A stretch of DNA of 20,454 nt, taken from assembly GCA_021775835.1 (NCBI GenBank), contig JAJFHC010000089.1:1-20454 (forward strand), given 5' to 3'. Of this stretch, positions 8,133 through 15,936 are shown piece after piece. Source of the DNA: Hyphomicrobiales bacterium. GTDB lineage: Bacteria; Pseudomonadota; Alphaproteobacteria; Rhizobiales; JAJFHC01. Made by a program: the position numbers and the translations under genes. Within the stretch, counting starts at the first letter, position 1. Each line of letters opens with the position of its first letter. A model generated the notes under the pieces. That model did not search any database and was not told the DNA's origin. It saw only the letters and a list, made by a program, of their open reading frames with translations.

Positions 8133-8987
8133 ATGCTGAAATCTGTTCTCATGGCCGGCGCGGCCAGTCTTGTGGTGCTGGCCAGTGCCGCCACGGCGAT
8201 TGCCGATGGTCACTCAAAGCAGTGCACCAATGACGTGTGGAAAAAAGTCATGGCGGCCGGCAAGGTCGTCGTCGGCGTCAAGGCCGACTACAAGCCCTGG
8301 GGCTTCAGGGACTCCAGCGGCAAGATCGTCGGCATGGAAATCGATATCGCCCAGGCCGCAGCCGACGCCATGGGTGTCGAGCTCGAAGTCGTGGCTGTCC
8401 AGTCGTCCAACCGCATGCAGTTCCTGGAACAGGGCAAGATCAACATGATGATCGCCACCATGTCCGACCGCCCCGACCGTCGCAAGATCGTCGGCATCAC
8501 CCAGCCGAACTACTACACCTCAGGCACCAACATCATGGCGCCCAAGGCTCTGGGCTTCAAGAAGTGGGACGACCTCAAGGGCAAGCCGGTGTGCGGTAAG
8601 CAGGGCGCTTTCTACAACAAGGTCGTAACCGAGCGTTACGGTGTCAAAGTCGTCGCCTTCACGGGCAACGCCGAAGCCAAGCAGGCCCTGCGCGACAAGA
8701 AATGCGTTGCCTGGGTCTATGACGACTCCTCGATCGGTTCGGATCTTTCTTCCGGTAATTTCGACGATTTCGAAATGCCGCTCAATTCCGAAGACGACAA
8801 CCCCTGGGGTCTGGCCGTGCCGTTGGCGGAAAAGAACTGCGTGTTCGGAAACTTCATGTCGGGTCTTACCTTCAACATGCACCAGTCGGGCAAGATGATC
8901 GAACTTGAAAAGAAATGGGGCATCAAGGCCACCAAATACCTGGTCGACCAGAACGCCTCGTTCAAGGACTGGCTCGCGGGCAAGTAA
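8133..8987 (+). CDS. Amino-acid ABC transporter periplasmic binding protein (SBP_bac_3 type)
   Basis: The mature protein has about 260 residues after a signal peptide (MLKSVLMAGAASLVVLASAATAIA). Family landmarks are KVVVGVKADYKPWGF at the first lobe, GKIVGMEIDIAQAAADAMG (the G-x-D/E-I-D-I-A motif), NRMQFLEQGKINMMIATMS and RKIVGITQPNYYTSG. The C-terminal lobe has WGLAVPLAEKNCVFGNFM. It captures a polar amino acid or similar ligand in the periplasm for the permeases that follow; ligand identity is not readable. The start at 8133 is supported by AGGGAG nine bases upstream and by the signal peptide. The same frame stays open upstream to 7971 without protein character. It is first in a four-gene operon. 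Confidence 0.93.
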   Translation: MLKSVLMAGAASLVVLASAATAIADGHSKQCTNDVWKKVMAAGKVVVGVKADYKPWGFRDSSGKIVGMEIDIAQAAADAMGVELEVVAVQSSNRMQFLEQGKINMMIATMSDRPDRRKIVGITQPNYYTSGTNIMAPKALGFKKWDDLKGKPVCGKQGAFYNKVVTERYGVKVVAFTGNAEAKQALRDKKCVAWVYDDSSIGSDLSSGNFDDFEMPLNSEDDNPWGLAVPLAEKNCVFGNFMSGLTFNMHQSGKMIELEKKWGIKATKYLVDQNASFKDWLAGK

Positions 8988-9014
8988 CCGCCATCTCACG
9001 TTTGTACTGAAAGT

Positions 9015-9043
9015 CGGGGCATTCTCATGATCAGGATGCCCCG
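9015..9043 (+). promoter_or_regulatory. Intercistronic stem-loop after the binding-protein gene
   Basis: A perfect 8-bp stem (CGGGGCAT 9015-9022 / ATGCCCCG 9036-9043) with a 13-nt loop lies 27 nt past the binding-protein stop and 41 nt before the first permease. No T run follows, so it is more likely an mRNA-stabilising or partial-stop element than a full terminator. Such elements let binding proteins be made in excess over membrane components in other transporter operons. Confidence 0.6.
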
Positions 9044-9084
9044 ATGTTACGCGGCGACAGGGCAGGTCTTGGGGATGTTTTTGA

Positions 9085-9843
9085 ATGCTTGAAGCCTTTA
9101 CGGAGTTTTTCCGTCAGGTGGCGGAAGACTATCCGCGCTGGAACTTTATCTTCTTTCATGACGCCCGTCAGTGGGCGCGGATCGTCAGCGGCTTCCAGTA
9201 CACCGTCCTGTTGTCGATCGCGTGTGTCATTTTCTCGGTCATCATCGGCGTCGCCGGCGCCTGGTTGCAGGGCTCGTCGAGCAGGCTGACCAGAAACGTC
9301 GTGCAGGGCTACATCCAGTTCTTCCGTAACACCCCCCCGTTCGTCCAGTTGTTGTTTTTCTATTTCGCCCTGGGACAGTTCACGCCGTCCATCACCGGTG
9401 ACGACGGCTGGACCGAAACCGCCCTGATCTCCAATGTCGGTTGGGCCATCATATCGCTGTCGTTTTTTGCCGGCGCCTTCAACGTCGAGATTTTCCGATC
9501 CGGCATCGAGGCGGTGCCGGAGTCGACTGTGGAGGCCGCCGAGGCCTTGGGCTTCACAAGGCTGCAGATCTACAAGGAAATCGTCCTGCCGCTCGCCTTC
9601 CGCGTGTCGCTGCCGTCGCTTAACAACAATCTCGTCAACCTCGTAAAGACCACGACCCAGGCCATCGGCATCGCCGTGCCGGAGTTGCTCTATGAAAGCG
9701 TCGGCATCTGGAATGACTACCCGAGTGCGCTCTACCCCACCATGCTGATGCTGTTTGTCTCCTTCATCGCCCTGGTCGGCGTTCTGGTCTTCGGCATGAA
9801 CCGCTGGGAAAAGAACTTGCGCATTCCAGGATACGGGGGCTGA
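9085..9843 (+). CDS. Amino-acid ABC transporter permease 1 (HisM/GlnP family)
   Basis: The 252-residue membrane protein belongs to the polar amino-acid uptake permease class. Several hydrophobic helices flank the typical FFRNTPPFVQLLFFYF segment near residues 78-93. The cytoplasmic EAA coupling loop is present as EAAEALGFTRLQIYKEIVLPLAFR, which docks with the ATPase. It pairs with the second permease to form the heterodimeric channel. A GGGGA site lies nine bases before the ATG. The stop is four bases before the next start, so translation is probably coupled. Confidence 0.92.
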   Translation: MLEAFTEFFRQVAEDYPRWNFIFFHDARQWARIVSGFQYTVLLSIACVIFSVIIGVAGAWLQGSSSRLTRNVVQGYIQFFRNTPPFVQLLFFYFALGQFTPSITGDDGWTETALISNVGWAIISLSFFAGAFNVEIFRSGIEAVPESTVEAAEALGFTRLQIYKEIVLPLAFRVSLPSLNNNLVNLVKTTTQAIGIAVPELLYESVGIWNDYPSALYPTMLMLFVSFIALVGVLVFGMNRWEKNLRIPGYGG

Positions 9844-9847
9844 ACCG

Positions 9848-10744
9848 ATGGCATTTCGATCTGTTCCCGGCGTCAATGCCAAACCCACCACCGACCTGCC
9901 GGTCCTGCTGCCCGTCGATCCGGCCCGGGTGAGGGTCAACGACCCTGTCGGTTTCTCCCGCTGGCTGGCCAGCCTGCCGGCGTGGACCTGGGGCGTGCTC
10001 ATCGCCGGCATTGTCCTGTGGCCGGCCGTGTCGCTTGCCGCCTCCAACTACACCTACGCCCTGGCGACCACGGCACTGGTCAAATGGCTGCCGTTTCTGG
10101 TCGCCAGCGGATTTTTCTTCAACGTCGTCATCTCCCTGTTCACCATGCTGATCGGCACCGTCTCCGGTGTGGTCCTGGGGCTGGCGCAGATATCGCCCAA
10201 CGTGGCCATCCGCCTGCCGGCCAAGTTCATTACCCAGACCTTCCGCAATTCCCCCTGGCTGGTGCTCTTGTTCATCGTGCTGCTGGCCTTTCCGTTCGAG
10301 GTGACGATCGGTTCGCTTGTCATCTCAATCCCTGATTGGGCGAAGGCGGTTGTCGGCCTGTCCCTGCCGATCATGGCGAACATTTCGGAAGTCGTGCGCG
10401 GCGCCATCCAGTCGGTTCACGACGGCCAGTGGGAGGCCGCGGAATCGCTGGGCTATTCGCGCCACCAGACTCTGTGGCGCATCATCCTGCCGCAATGTTT
10501 CAAGCGCATGATCCCGCCCTGGATGAACTGGTACGCGATCCTGACCATGGCGACGCCGCTGTGTTCGCTGCTCGGCGTCGAGGAGCTGATCACCCTCAGC
10601 CGTCAGGCGATTGAGGCCGAGGACAACCACCCCGAACTGCTGGTCCCGTTCTACAGTTTCGCGCTTTTGATTTTCTTTGCCTATTGCTACCCGATTGCCC
10701 GCATGACGATTGCGCTTGAAAAGCGCTTTGCGGTGAAACTATGA
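9848..10744 (+). CDS. Amino-acid ABC transporter permease 2 (HisQ/HisM family)
   Basis: The 298-residue protein has a cytoplasmic N-terminal extension of about 40 residues before the first helix (LPAWTWGVLIAGIVLWPAVS). The core contains TQTFRNSPWLVLLFIVLL, the counterpart of the FRNTP segment in permease 1, and the EAA loop EAAESLGYSRHQTLWRIILPQCF. It is the second half of the membrane channel. It follows permease 1 by four bases and precedes the ATPase by ten, in one operon. Confidence 0.92.
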   Translation: MAFRSVPGVNAKPTTDLPVLLPVDPARVRVNDPVGFSRWLASLPAWTWGVLIAGIVLWPAVSLAASNYTYALATTALVKWLPFLVASGFFFNVVISLFTMLIGTVSGVVLGLAQISPNVAIRLPAKFITQTFRNSPWLVLLFIVLLAFPFEVTIGSLVISIPDWAKAVVGLSLPIMANISEVVRGAIQSVHDGQWEAAESLGYSRHQTLWRIILPQCFKRMIPPWMNWYAILTMATPLCSLLGVEELITLSRQAIEAEDNHPELLVPFYSFALLIFFAYCYPIARMTIALEKRFAVKL

Positions 10745-10754
10745 GGAATTCTTG

Positions 10755-11510
10755 ATGTCGCAATCCGCTTGGAGTCCCGATCAGCCAATCATATCGATCA
10801 AGGACGTGCACAAGTCCTTCGGCGACCTTGAAGTCCTGAAGGGCGTTTCGCTCGACGTCATGAAAGGTGAGGTCATCTGCATCATCGGACCGTCAGGGTC
10901 CGGCAAGTCGACGCTCATCCGCTGCATCAATGCCCTCAACGACATCCAGGCGGGTTCGATCACGGTCGAAGGCCAGGAGGTCCACGACCCCAATCTCAAC
11001 AAGCTCGACCTGCGCCAGAAAGTCGGCATGGTTTTCCAGCAGTATAATCTTTTCCCTCACAAGACGGCGCTGGAAAACATCATGATGGCGCCGGTCCTGG
11101 TCCTGAAGGAGCCCAAGGACGAAGTTGAAAAACGTGCCCGCGAGCTGATCCGGAAAGTCCGCCTTGAGGGCAAGGAGAGCAGTTATCCAGGCGAATTGTC
11201 AGGCGGGCAGCAACAGCGTGTGGCGATTGCCCGGTCGCTTGCCATGCGCCCGGATGTCATGCTGTTCGACGAGGTGACGGCCGCCCTCGATCCGGAAACC
11301 GTCAAGGAGGTCCTGGTCACCATCAAGGACCTGGCCCAGGACGGCATGACCTGCATCCTGGTGACCCACGAAATGGGTTTTGCCCGTGAGATTGCCGACC
11401 ATATCTACTTCACGGACCGGGGCGTCATTGTCGAGCACGGCGCTCCTGACACATTCTTTGACAGCGCCAGCGATCCCCGGACCAAGGAGTTCCTGAGCCA
11501 GATATTGTAG
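10755..11510 (+). CDS. Amino-acid ABC transporter ATP-binding protein (GlnQ/HisP family)
   Basis: The 251-residue ATPase has a complete motif set: Walker A GPSGSGKST (45-53), Q-loop FQQYNLFPHKT, signature LSGGQQQR (from residue 148), Walker B VMLFDEVTAALD and switch histidine VTHEMGFAREIAD. It powers import through the two permeases upstream. I chose the ATG at 10755, with AGGAA six bases upstream, over the adjacent in-frame TTG at 10752. It ends four bases before the convergent MscS gene, leaving no room for a separate terminator. Confidence 0.95.
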   Translation: MSQSAWSPDQPIISIKDVHKSFGDLEVLKGVSLDVMKGEVICIIGPSGSGKSTLIRCINALNDIQAGSITVEGQEVHDPNLNKLDLRQKVGMVFQQYNLFPHKTALENIMMAPVLVLKEPKDEVEKRARELIRKVRLEGKESSYPGELSGGQQQRVAIARSLAMRPDVMLFDEVTAALDPETVKEVLVTIKDLAQDGMTCILVTHEMGFAREIADHIYFTDRGVIVEHGAPDTFFDSASDPRTKEFLSQIL

Positions 11511-11514
11511 ACGC

Positions 11515-12924
11515 CTACTCCTGCGGCGCTTCGGAGCTCAGCAGGTCGTCTTCCTGGCCGGAGCGGGCGCGCTCCTCCTCGACCCTTTCCACCACGGCCA
11601 CCTCTGCCGAGGCGTCGCCCACATGAGCGTCTTCGCGCGGCGGCTGGATCGGTTCCGGGTGATCGGGACGGGTTTGGGCAGGAACGCCTGCGGGTAGAGC
11701 TGCGTCGCCATGAATATTCAGGCGAAAGGCTGGTTCGGGCAGCGAAAAACCCGCAGCCTCGAGCGCACGCTTGGTCAGGCGGATCGACTCGCTGCGCGCC
11801 TTGGTGAAGCTGGTTTTCCGCTGGTCGACCCAGCCTGAGAACGACAGCGCCACATTGGAGTCGCCAATATCGGCGATCCAGCCCGAAGGTTCGGGGTCAT
11901 CCAATGTGAAGTCGAACCCTTTCAGGGTTTCAAGAACCAGATCAAGCGCCTCGCGCAGGTTGCAGTCCGCATTGACACCAAGACTGAAGCTGAACCGGCG
12001 TTCCGGGTTGAGCGTGTAGTTGGTGATCACGCCCTTGAACACGTTTGAATTGGGGATCCGCACATGGTTGCCGTCGAATGTCAGCAGGATGGTCGCGCGC
12101 GCCGTCAGGCGGATCACATACCCTTCGAAGGCATCGATCGCCACATGATCGTTGGGCCGGAACGGCTGGCGCACGCTGAGCATGATACTGGCGATGTAGT
12201 TCTCTACCGTGTCGCGCACGGCAAAGCCTACCGCCAGGCCGACGATGCCGGCCGCCCCGAGCATGGTGCCGAGCAGGGCGGTGGCACCGAGCAGGTCGAG
12301 CGCCACCACAAGCCCGGCGGCGCCGAAACTGATCTTCACGATCTGGCGGTAGAGATCGGCGACAAAACCGTTGGGCGCCATCGCATCCCACGGCCAGCTC
12401 AGCCGGGCGAGCAGCCAGCCGGCGCCGACAAAGATCAGAAAGGCCACCGCCGCCACGGCGATCAGCGGCGCCAGCGCGATCATCTGGGCGAGGCGGTCGA
12501 GGAACCGGTTCCAGGCGGGCGTCAGGCGTTCACGCAGGGAGGTTGCCTGGGCAAGCTGGTTCTTGACCGTGACCACACCCTCCACCCGGGCGGCCAGGGT
12601 CGCGGCTTCTTCAATGGCTTCGGCGGTCAGCACGGTGCCCCGCAGGCGCACGACGCCGGCATCGACTGATACCTGAACCCGCCGGAGATGGTTGATCTCT
12701 TCGAAAATGTTGAGAATCCGCCGCTCGATGGCCAGGTCCGCGACCACATCGGTTTCCACCGTGATCGTGGTCTTGGTTTCGCCGTTGGTGGGCGCCGTTT
12801 CCTGGGCGTAGCCAGCGTGGGGCTGGGCCAGAAGAAACAGGCAAAACAGCAGCCACAGCAGTACTTTCAAACCGCCATTGGGCCCTTTGCAGGCGACGTC
12901 ACGAAACCCGGATTTAAGCAGCAT
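11515..12924 (-). CDS. MscS-type mechanosensitive channel with N-terminal BON domain
   Basis: The 469-residue protein (numbered from the ATG at 12924) starts with a hydrophobic segment or signal peptide (19-40, ending GYAQE). A BON-like domain follows at about 62-125 (IERRILNIFEEI, VQVSVDAGVVRLRGTV, EGVVTVKNQL). Then come transmembrane helices at about 147-172 and 196-217, and the MscS pore helix 219-250 (GTMLGAAGIVGLAVGFAVRD, then ENYIASIML). The beta domain (FRPNDHVAI, GYVIRLTARATIL, VRIPNSNVFKGVITNYT) and alpha/beta C-terminal domain follow. The tail after about 405 is proline- and acid-rich. It should release solutes on hypo-osmotic shock; BON domains bind membranes or polymers in other proteins. 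The start is uncertain: TTG 12942 or GTG 12939 behind AGGA are alternatives. It is convergent with the ABC operon (4-bp gap). Confidence 0.88.
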   Translation of the reverse strand: MLLKSGFRDVACKGPNGGLKVLLWLLFCLFLLAQPHAGYAQETAPTNGETKTTITVETDVVADLAIERRILNIFEEINHLRRVQVSVDAGVVRLRGTVLTAEAIEEAATLAARVEGVVTVKNQLAQATSLRERLTPAWNRFLDRLAQMIALAPLIAVAAVAFLIFVGAGWLLARLSWPWDAMAPNGFVADLYRQIVKISFGAAGLVVALDLLGATALLGTMLGAAGIVGLAVGFAVRDTVENYIASIMLSVRQPFRPNDHVAIDAFEGYVIRLTARATILLTFDGNHVRIPNSNVFKGVITNYTLNPERRFSFSLGVNADCNLREALDLVLETLKGFDFTLDDPEPSGWIADIGDSNVALSFSGWVDQRKTSFTKARSESIRLTKRALEAAGFSLPEPAFRLNIHGDAALPAGVPAQTRPDHPEPIQPPREDAHVGDASAEVAVVERVEEERARSGQEDDLLSSEAPQE

Positions 12925-13078
12925 GGATGAACTTTGCACCAAGATGACCGTCCTGCGTCCTACATCAGACTGATTCTGGGCTGATCGGCAAGTCGAAGTT
13001 CGTTTGCATCTGTTCAGCCTTTTGGGCAGGCTGGCGCAGCATCCGGATCTCCAAAGGCATCGCAAGGAAGGCCGCCAC

Positions 13079-13651
13079 ATGCGCAAACTGCAGTCCCAGG
13101 GCGTTCATCACATCACCCTCAACGGCGCGGACCGCCAGACATCGATCGATTTCTGGGAGGGCGTGCTCGGCATGCCGTTCGTGTTCGAACAGCCCAATCT
13201 CGACCGGCCCGATCAGAACCACTTGTATTTCGATCCGGGCGACGGCCGGCTGATCACCATATTCACCGACGAGACCCGCGCACCGGACGCCGCCAAGAAC
13301 CCCAACGACATCGGCAACCTCCACCACCTGGCGTTTTCGGTGTCACGGGCAACCTACACCCAGGCAGTGGCCCGCCTTGACGAGCGCGGCCTCACCCACT
13401 CGGGTGAAATCGACCGCGGCTTCATGGACTCGATCTATTTTCGCGAACCGCTCGGACAGTTGATCGAGTTGGCCAGCTACAAGTTTGAGCCGCCGGGCGG
13501 CATGACCCATGCCGACGTCCTCCACACCGCGCACAAGCTGCGCCTGGAGCGCGGCGACTACAACATCGCCGACGAACATCTGGCCGACGCCATCGAGATG
13601 CTGACCGCAGACACCACCGGCAGCCTGTCGCGCGTAAAGGACGAGAGTTAG
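13079..13651 (+). CDS. VOC-superfamily (glyoxalase/extradiol dioxygenase-fold) protein
   Basis: The 190-residue protein has one VOC unit in residues 5-133. It starts GVHHITLNGADRQTSIDFWEGVLGM, continues NHLYFDPGDGRLITIF and LHHLAFSVS, and ends SIYFREPLGQLIELASYKF. The expected metal ligands are visible: a histidine in the HH of strand 1 (10-11), a histidine in LHHLAF (82-83) and E130. A tail of about 55 residues rich in helix-forming residues follows. The reaction could be ring cleavage, isomerisation or glyoxalase-type; sequence alone does not decide. The start has AAGGAAG eight bases upstream; an ATG at 13004 in the same frame lacks this. It is divergent from the MscS gene (about 150-bp gap). 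Confidence 0.85.
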   Translation: MRKLQSQGVHHITLNGADRQTSIDFWEGVLGMPFVFEQPNLDRPDQNHLYFDPGDGRLITIFTDETRAPDAAKNPNDIGNLHHLAFSVSRATYTQAVARLDERGLTHSGEIDRGFMDSIYFREPLGQLIELASYKFEPPGGMTHADVLHTAHKLRLERGDYNIADEHLADAIEMLTADTTGSLSRVKDES

Positions 13652-13806
13652 GGGCGGGAAGGCGCTCGGGTAACGGCCTACAAAAATGTCATCCGCGGGC
13701 TCGACGCGAGGACATCCGACAGGCTCTGCGCGGCAGTTTATGTTGGCCAAGAACCGCGGAACCCACTAGCCTCCCAGCCACACCTCCTTCAGGCCGATCC
13801 CGTACT

Positions 13807-14715
13807 GTGACAGCACTGACATCCCTTTGGCGCACCTTGCCACCCGTGACCCGCGCCGTTGCGCTGATGGCGATCTCCACCATCTTCATCGCCGGCATGC
13901 ACGCCATCATCCGCCACGTCTCAAGCGATCTGCACCCGATCCAGATCGCCTTCTTCAGGAATCTGTTCGGCCTGCTCGTCTTCATCCCCTGGTTCTTCAA
14001 ATACGGCATCGAACCACTGCGCACCAAACGCCTGCCCATGCACGCTCTGCGCGCCGGGCTCAACATCCTGGCCATGTTCGCCTTCTTCTATGCGCTCTCC
14101 ATCGCGCCGATCGCCGAGGTCACGGCCTTGGGCTTCACCGCCCCGATCTTCGCCACGCTCCTGAGCATTCTGCTGTTGCGCGAAAAGATCCGGTTCCGGC
14201 GCTGGGCAGCGATTGCCGTGGGCTTCATCGGCACCCTTGTGATCCTGCGGCCGGGCGCCCAGGCGATTGAGCCCGGCGCCCTGCTGGTGCTGGGCTCCGC
14301 CCTGTTGTGGGGCACCACTCTGATTGTCATCAAGCATCTGGGGCGCACCGAATCGAGCATCACGATCACGCTCTACATGAGCCTTCTGCTGGCCTTGCTG
14401 TCGTTCATCCCCGCCCTGTTTGTCTGGAAGACACCGTCACTGGAAGTGTTCGGGTGGCTCGCCGTGATCGGCATCAGCGGCAACATCGGCCAGATCGCCA
14501 TCGCCCAGTCGCTCAAGATGGCCGACGCCGGCGTCGTCATGCCGCTCGATTTCCTCAAGCTGGTCTGGGCCTCGCTGTTCGGCTACTTCCTGTTCGGCGA
14601 GGGCCTCGATGCCTTCGTCTGGCTTGGCGGCCTGATTGTCCTGGCCAGTAGCAGCTACATCGCCTACCGCGAAAGCAGACGAGGCAAGAAACTGGTGGCG
14701 CCACCGCCGGAGTGA
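13807..14715 (+). CDS. EamA/DMT-family membrane transporter
   Basis: The 302-residue protein has ten predicted helices arranged as two EamA halves. Half 1 contains HPIQIAFFRNLFGLLVFIPW and IAPIAEVTALGFTAPIFATL, followed by LLREKIRFRRWAAIAVGFIG. Half 2 contains GSALLWGTTLIVIKHLGRTE and IAQSLKMADAGVVMPLDFLKLVWASLFGYFLFGE. This is the standard drug/metabolite exporter layout; the exported substrate is unknown. The GTG at 13807 is chosen because it keeps a charged segment before helix 1. The next in-frame ATG (residue 21) would begin inside helix 1. No strong Shine-Dalgarno is visible. Confidence 0.9.
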   Translation: MTALTSLWRTLPPVTRAVALMAISTIFIAGMHAIIRHVSSDLHPIQIAFFRNLFGLLVFIPWFFKYGIEPLRTKRLPMHALRAGLNILAMFAFFYALSIAPIAEVTALGFTAPIFATLLSILLLREKIRFRRWAAIAVGFIGTLVILRPGAQAIEPGALLVLGSALLWGTTLIVIKHLGRTESSITITLYMSLLLALLSFIPALFVWKTPSLEVFGWLAVIGISGNIGQIAIAQSLKMADAGVVMPLDFLKLVWASLFGYFLFGEGLDAFVWLGGLIVLASSSYIAYRESRRGKKLVAPPPE

Positions 14716-14779
14716 TCTGACCACCGCCGGCACCTCAACGGTTTCCCAGACACTACAAAGCGTAATCCGAACCACCCCT

Positions 14780-14898
14780 CCCGTTTCCCGGGCGCCCGCA
14801 AGGGCGAGCCGGGATCTTACCAAACGCAGACTTCAGAGATTGGAACGGTCCCGGTTCAGCGATGCAGCACTGACGTGCCGCATCGCGCCCGGGAAACG
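14780..14898. repeat. 119-bp structured repeat element, copy 1
   Basis: This copy matches 18301-18419 at 118 of 119 positions, in the same orientation. Its ends are perfect 14-bp inverted repeats (14782-14795 against 14885-14898; CGTTTCCCGGGCGC and its complement). Internal stems are CGCCC-GCAA-GGGCG (14793-14806), an 8-bp pairing of 14807-14814 with 14849-14856, and GCGATGC (14859-14865) / GCATCGC (14880-14886) with a nested GCAC-TGAC-GTGC. It lies between the convergent EamA and B12-regulator genes, 64 bases past the first stop and 15 before the second. It has no coding potential I can support. It could be a non-autonomous mobile repeat or a structured RNA element at transcript ends. Confidence 0.9.
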
Positions 14899-14913
14899 AA
14901 CAGAACGGTAATT

Positions 14914-15822
14914 CTACCGGCGCGCAGCACGGACACGGAAACGTTGAATGAAGTCCAGGTAGTCCGGTACGTTATGAAAAACTGTCGTTCGCCGGCGCTT
15001 GACGTCCCGCAATCCGGCCATCGCCTGGCCGCCGAGCCACAACTCCGTTTCTGCGGCAAGTTCTGACGTGACCTCCGATATCCGTTCTTCAAGCACGGTC
15101 CGGGGCAGAAGTGTCGAACTCAGGCACACCACATCGGCTCCCAGAGACTTTGCCGCTGTCGCAATGGATTTTGCCGGCAGTTGTGCGCCAAGATAAAGCG
15201 CCCGCACGTTGCATGACTGGGCCAGTATGGCAGCAGTGAGCGCCCCCAACTCGTGCAATTCTCCTTCAGGAGTCGTGAAAATCGCGACGCCTTTTGTGTC
15301 AGACGTTCCTGTAAAGCGTAAGCCCTGGCCCAGGAGCGTGCGGATCAGGGACGATACGTAATGCTCCGCTTCAACGGACAACTGGCCCTGTACCCACAAG
15401 TCCCCGACCCTGGCCATGAGGGGGACGACAATGCAGCGGGCAAATTTGACCGGTCCCAGTGAGGCAAAGTGGGTCGACAAACGGTTCTCGATTGCGTTGG
15501 TGTCCAGCGAACTGGCCGCGCTCAAGATGTCGTCGAGGGAGAATATCTCGTCGGGACAGCACTCGAGCGAAATCTGCTTCAATGTCTCCGGATCAAGTGA
15601 CGCAAGCTTGCCGATGCGGTGCCCGGCGCCTGTGCATTTGCCCAGCAATTGCAGATATCGCACCTCCTGGTCCGAATAGACCCGGGTGGCGTTGTTACCC
15701 CGCTTCGGGCGGACGATGTCGTAGCGCCGTTCCCAGGCATGCAACACCTGTTTGGACAAGCCGGTTAGCCCGGTGACGTCGCGCAGGTCATACTCAAACC
15801 TGTCTGAAATTATGTCCATCAT
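14914..15822 (-). CDS. MerR-type regulator with cobalamin-binding domain (CarH/LitR-like)
   Basis: The 302-residue protein has an N-terminal MerR helix-turn-helix (about 11-75: YDLRDVTGLTGLSKQVLHAW, then RYDIVRPKR). A four-helix bundle follows (about 95-170) containing W143, nine residues, then E153-H154. This Wx9EH motif caps adenosylcobalamin in CarH/LitR light sensors. The C-terminal B12-binding domain (177-300) has E188-L-H190-E-L-G193, the D/ExHxxG motif in which H190 should be the lower axial cobalt ligand, then LGADVVCLSST and ELWLGGQAM. Such proteins repress DNA as B12-loaded oligomers in the dark and release it in light. The residue after W143 is valine. Start: tandem ATGs, the second (15819) with GGA six bases upstream. 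It is divergent from the chemotaxis gene. Confidence 0.88.
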   Translation of the reverse strand: MMDIISDRFEYDLRDVTGLTGLSKQVLHAWERRYDIVRPKRGNNATRVYSDQEVRYLQLLGKCTGAGHRIGKLASLDPETLKQISLECCPDEIFSLDDILSAASSLDTNAIENRLSTHFASLGPVKFARCIVVPLMARVGDLWVQGQLSVEAEHYVSSLIRTLLGQGLRFTGTSDTKGVAIFTTPEGELHELGALTAAILAQSCNVRALYLGAQLPAKSIATAAKSLGADVVCLSSTLLPRTVLEERISEVTSELAAETELWLGGQAMAGLRDVKRRRTTVFHNVPDYLDFIQRFRVRAARR

Positions 15823-15936
15823 TGTTCCACGATGGCGTCTCCAAAGGTGAACACGCCCCGCCTGTATTGAGTAACCAACATTGAAGGTAAACCAACCAGC
15901 ACCCCGAAATCAAAGCGGAATGCGGTGGGCTATGTT

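Noticed and set aside
9031..10047. 338-codon open frame on the minus strand
   Set aside because: It lies opposite two well-supported permease genes. Its sequence is rich in Arg, Gly, Asp and Gln without motifs, as expected for an antisense shadow in high-GC DNA.
12064..12669. 201-codon plus-strand frame inside the MscS gene
   Set aside because: It is antisense to the clear MscS/BON coding sequence and has a low-complexity His/Gly/Gln-rich product.
14636..14911. 91-codon frame through the first repeat copy
   Set aside because: It overlaps the end of the EamA gene and then runs through the 119-bp repeat. In the second copy the equivalent frame has different flanking protein, so the repeat is not coding.
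15867..15896. Short repeats TTGAGTAACCAAC / TTGAAGGTAAACCAAC resembling an array
   Set aside because: Only two imperfect units, too few and too irregular for a CRISPR or iteron array; at most a secondary regulator site.
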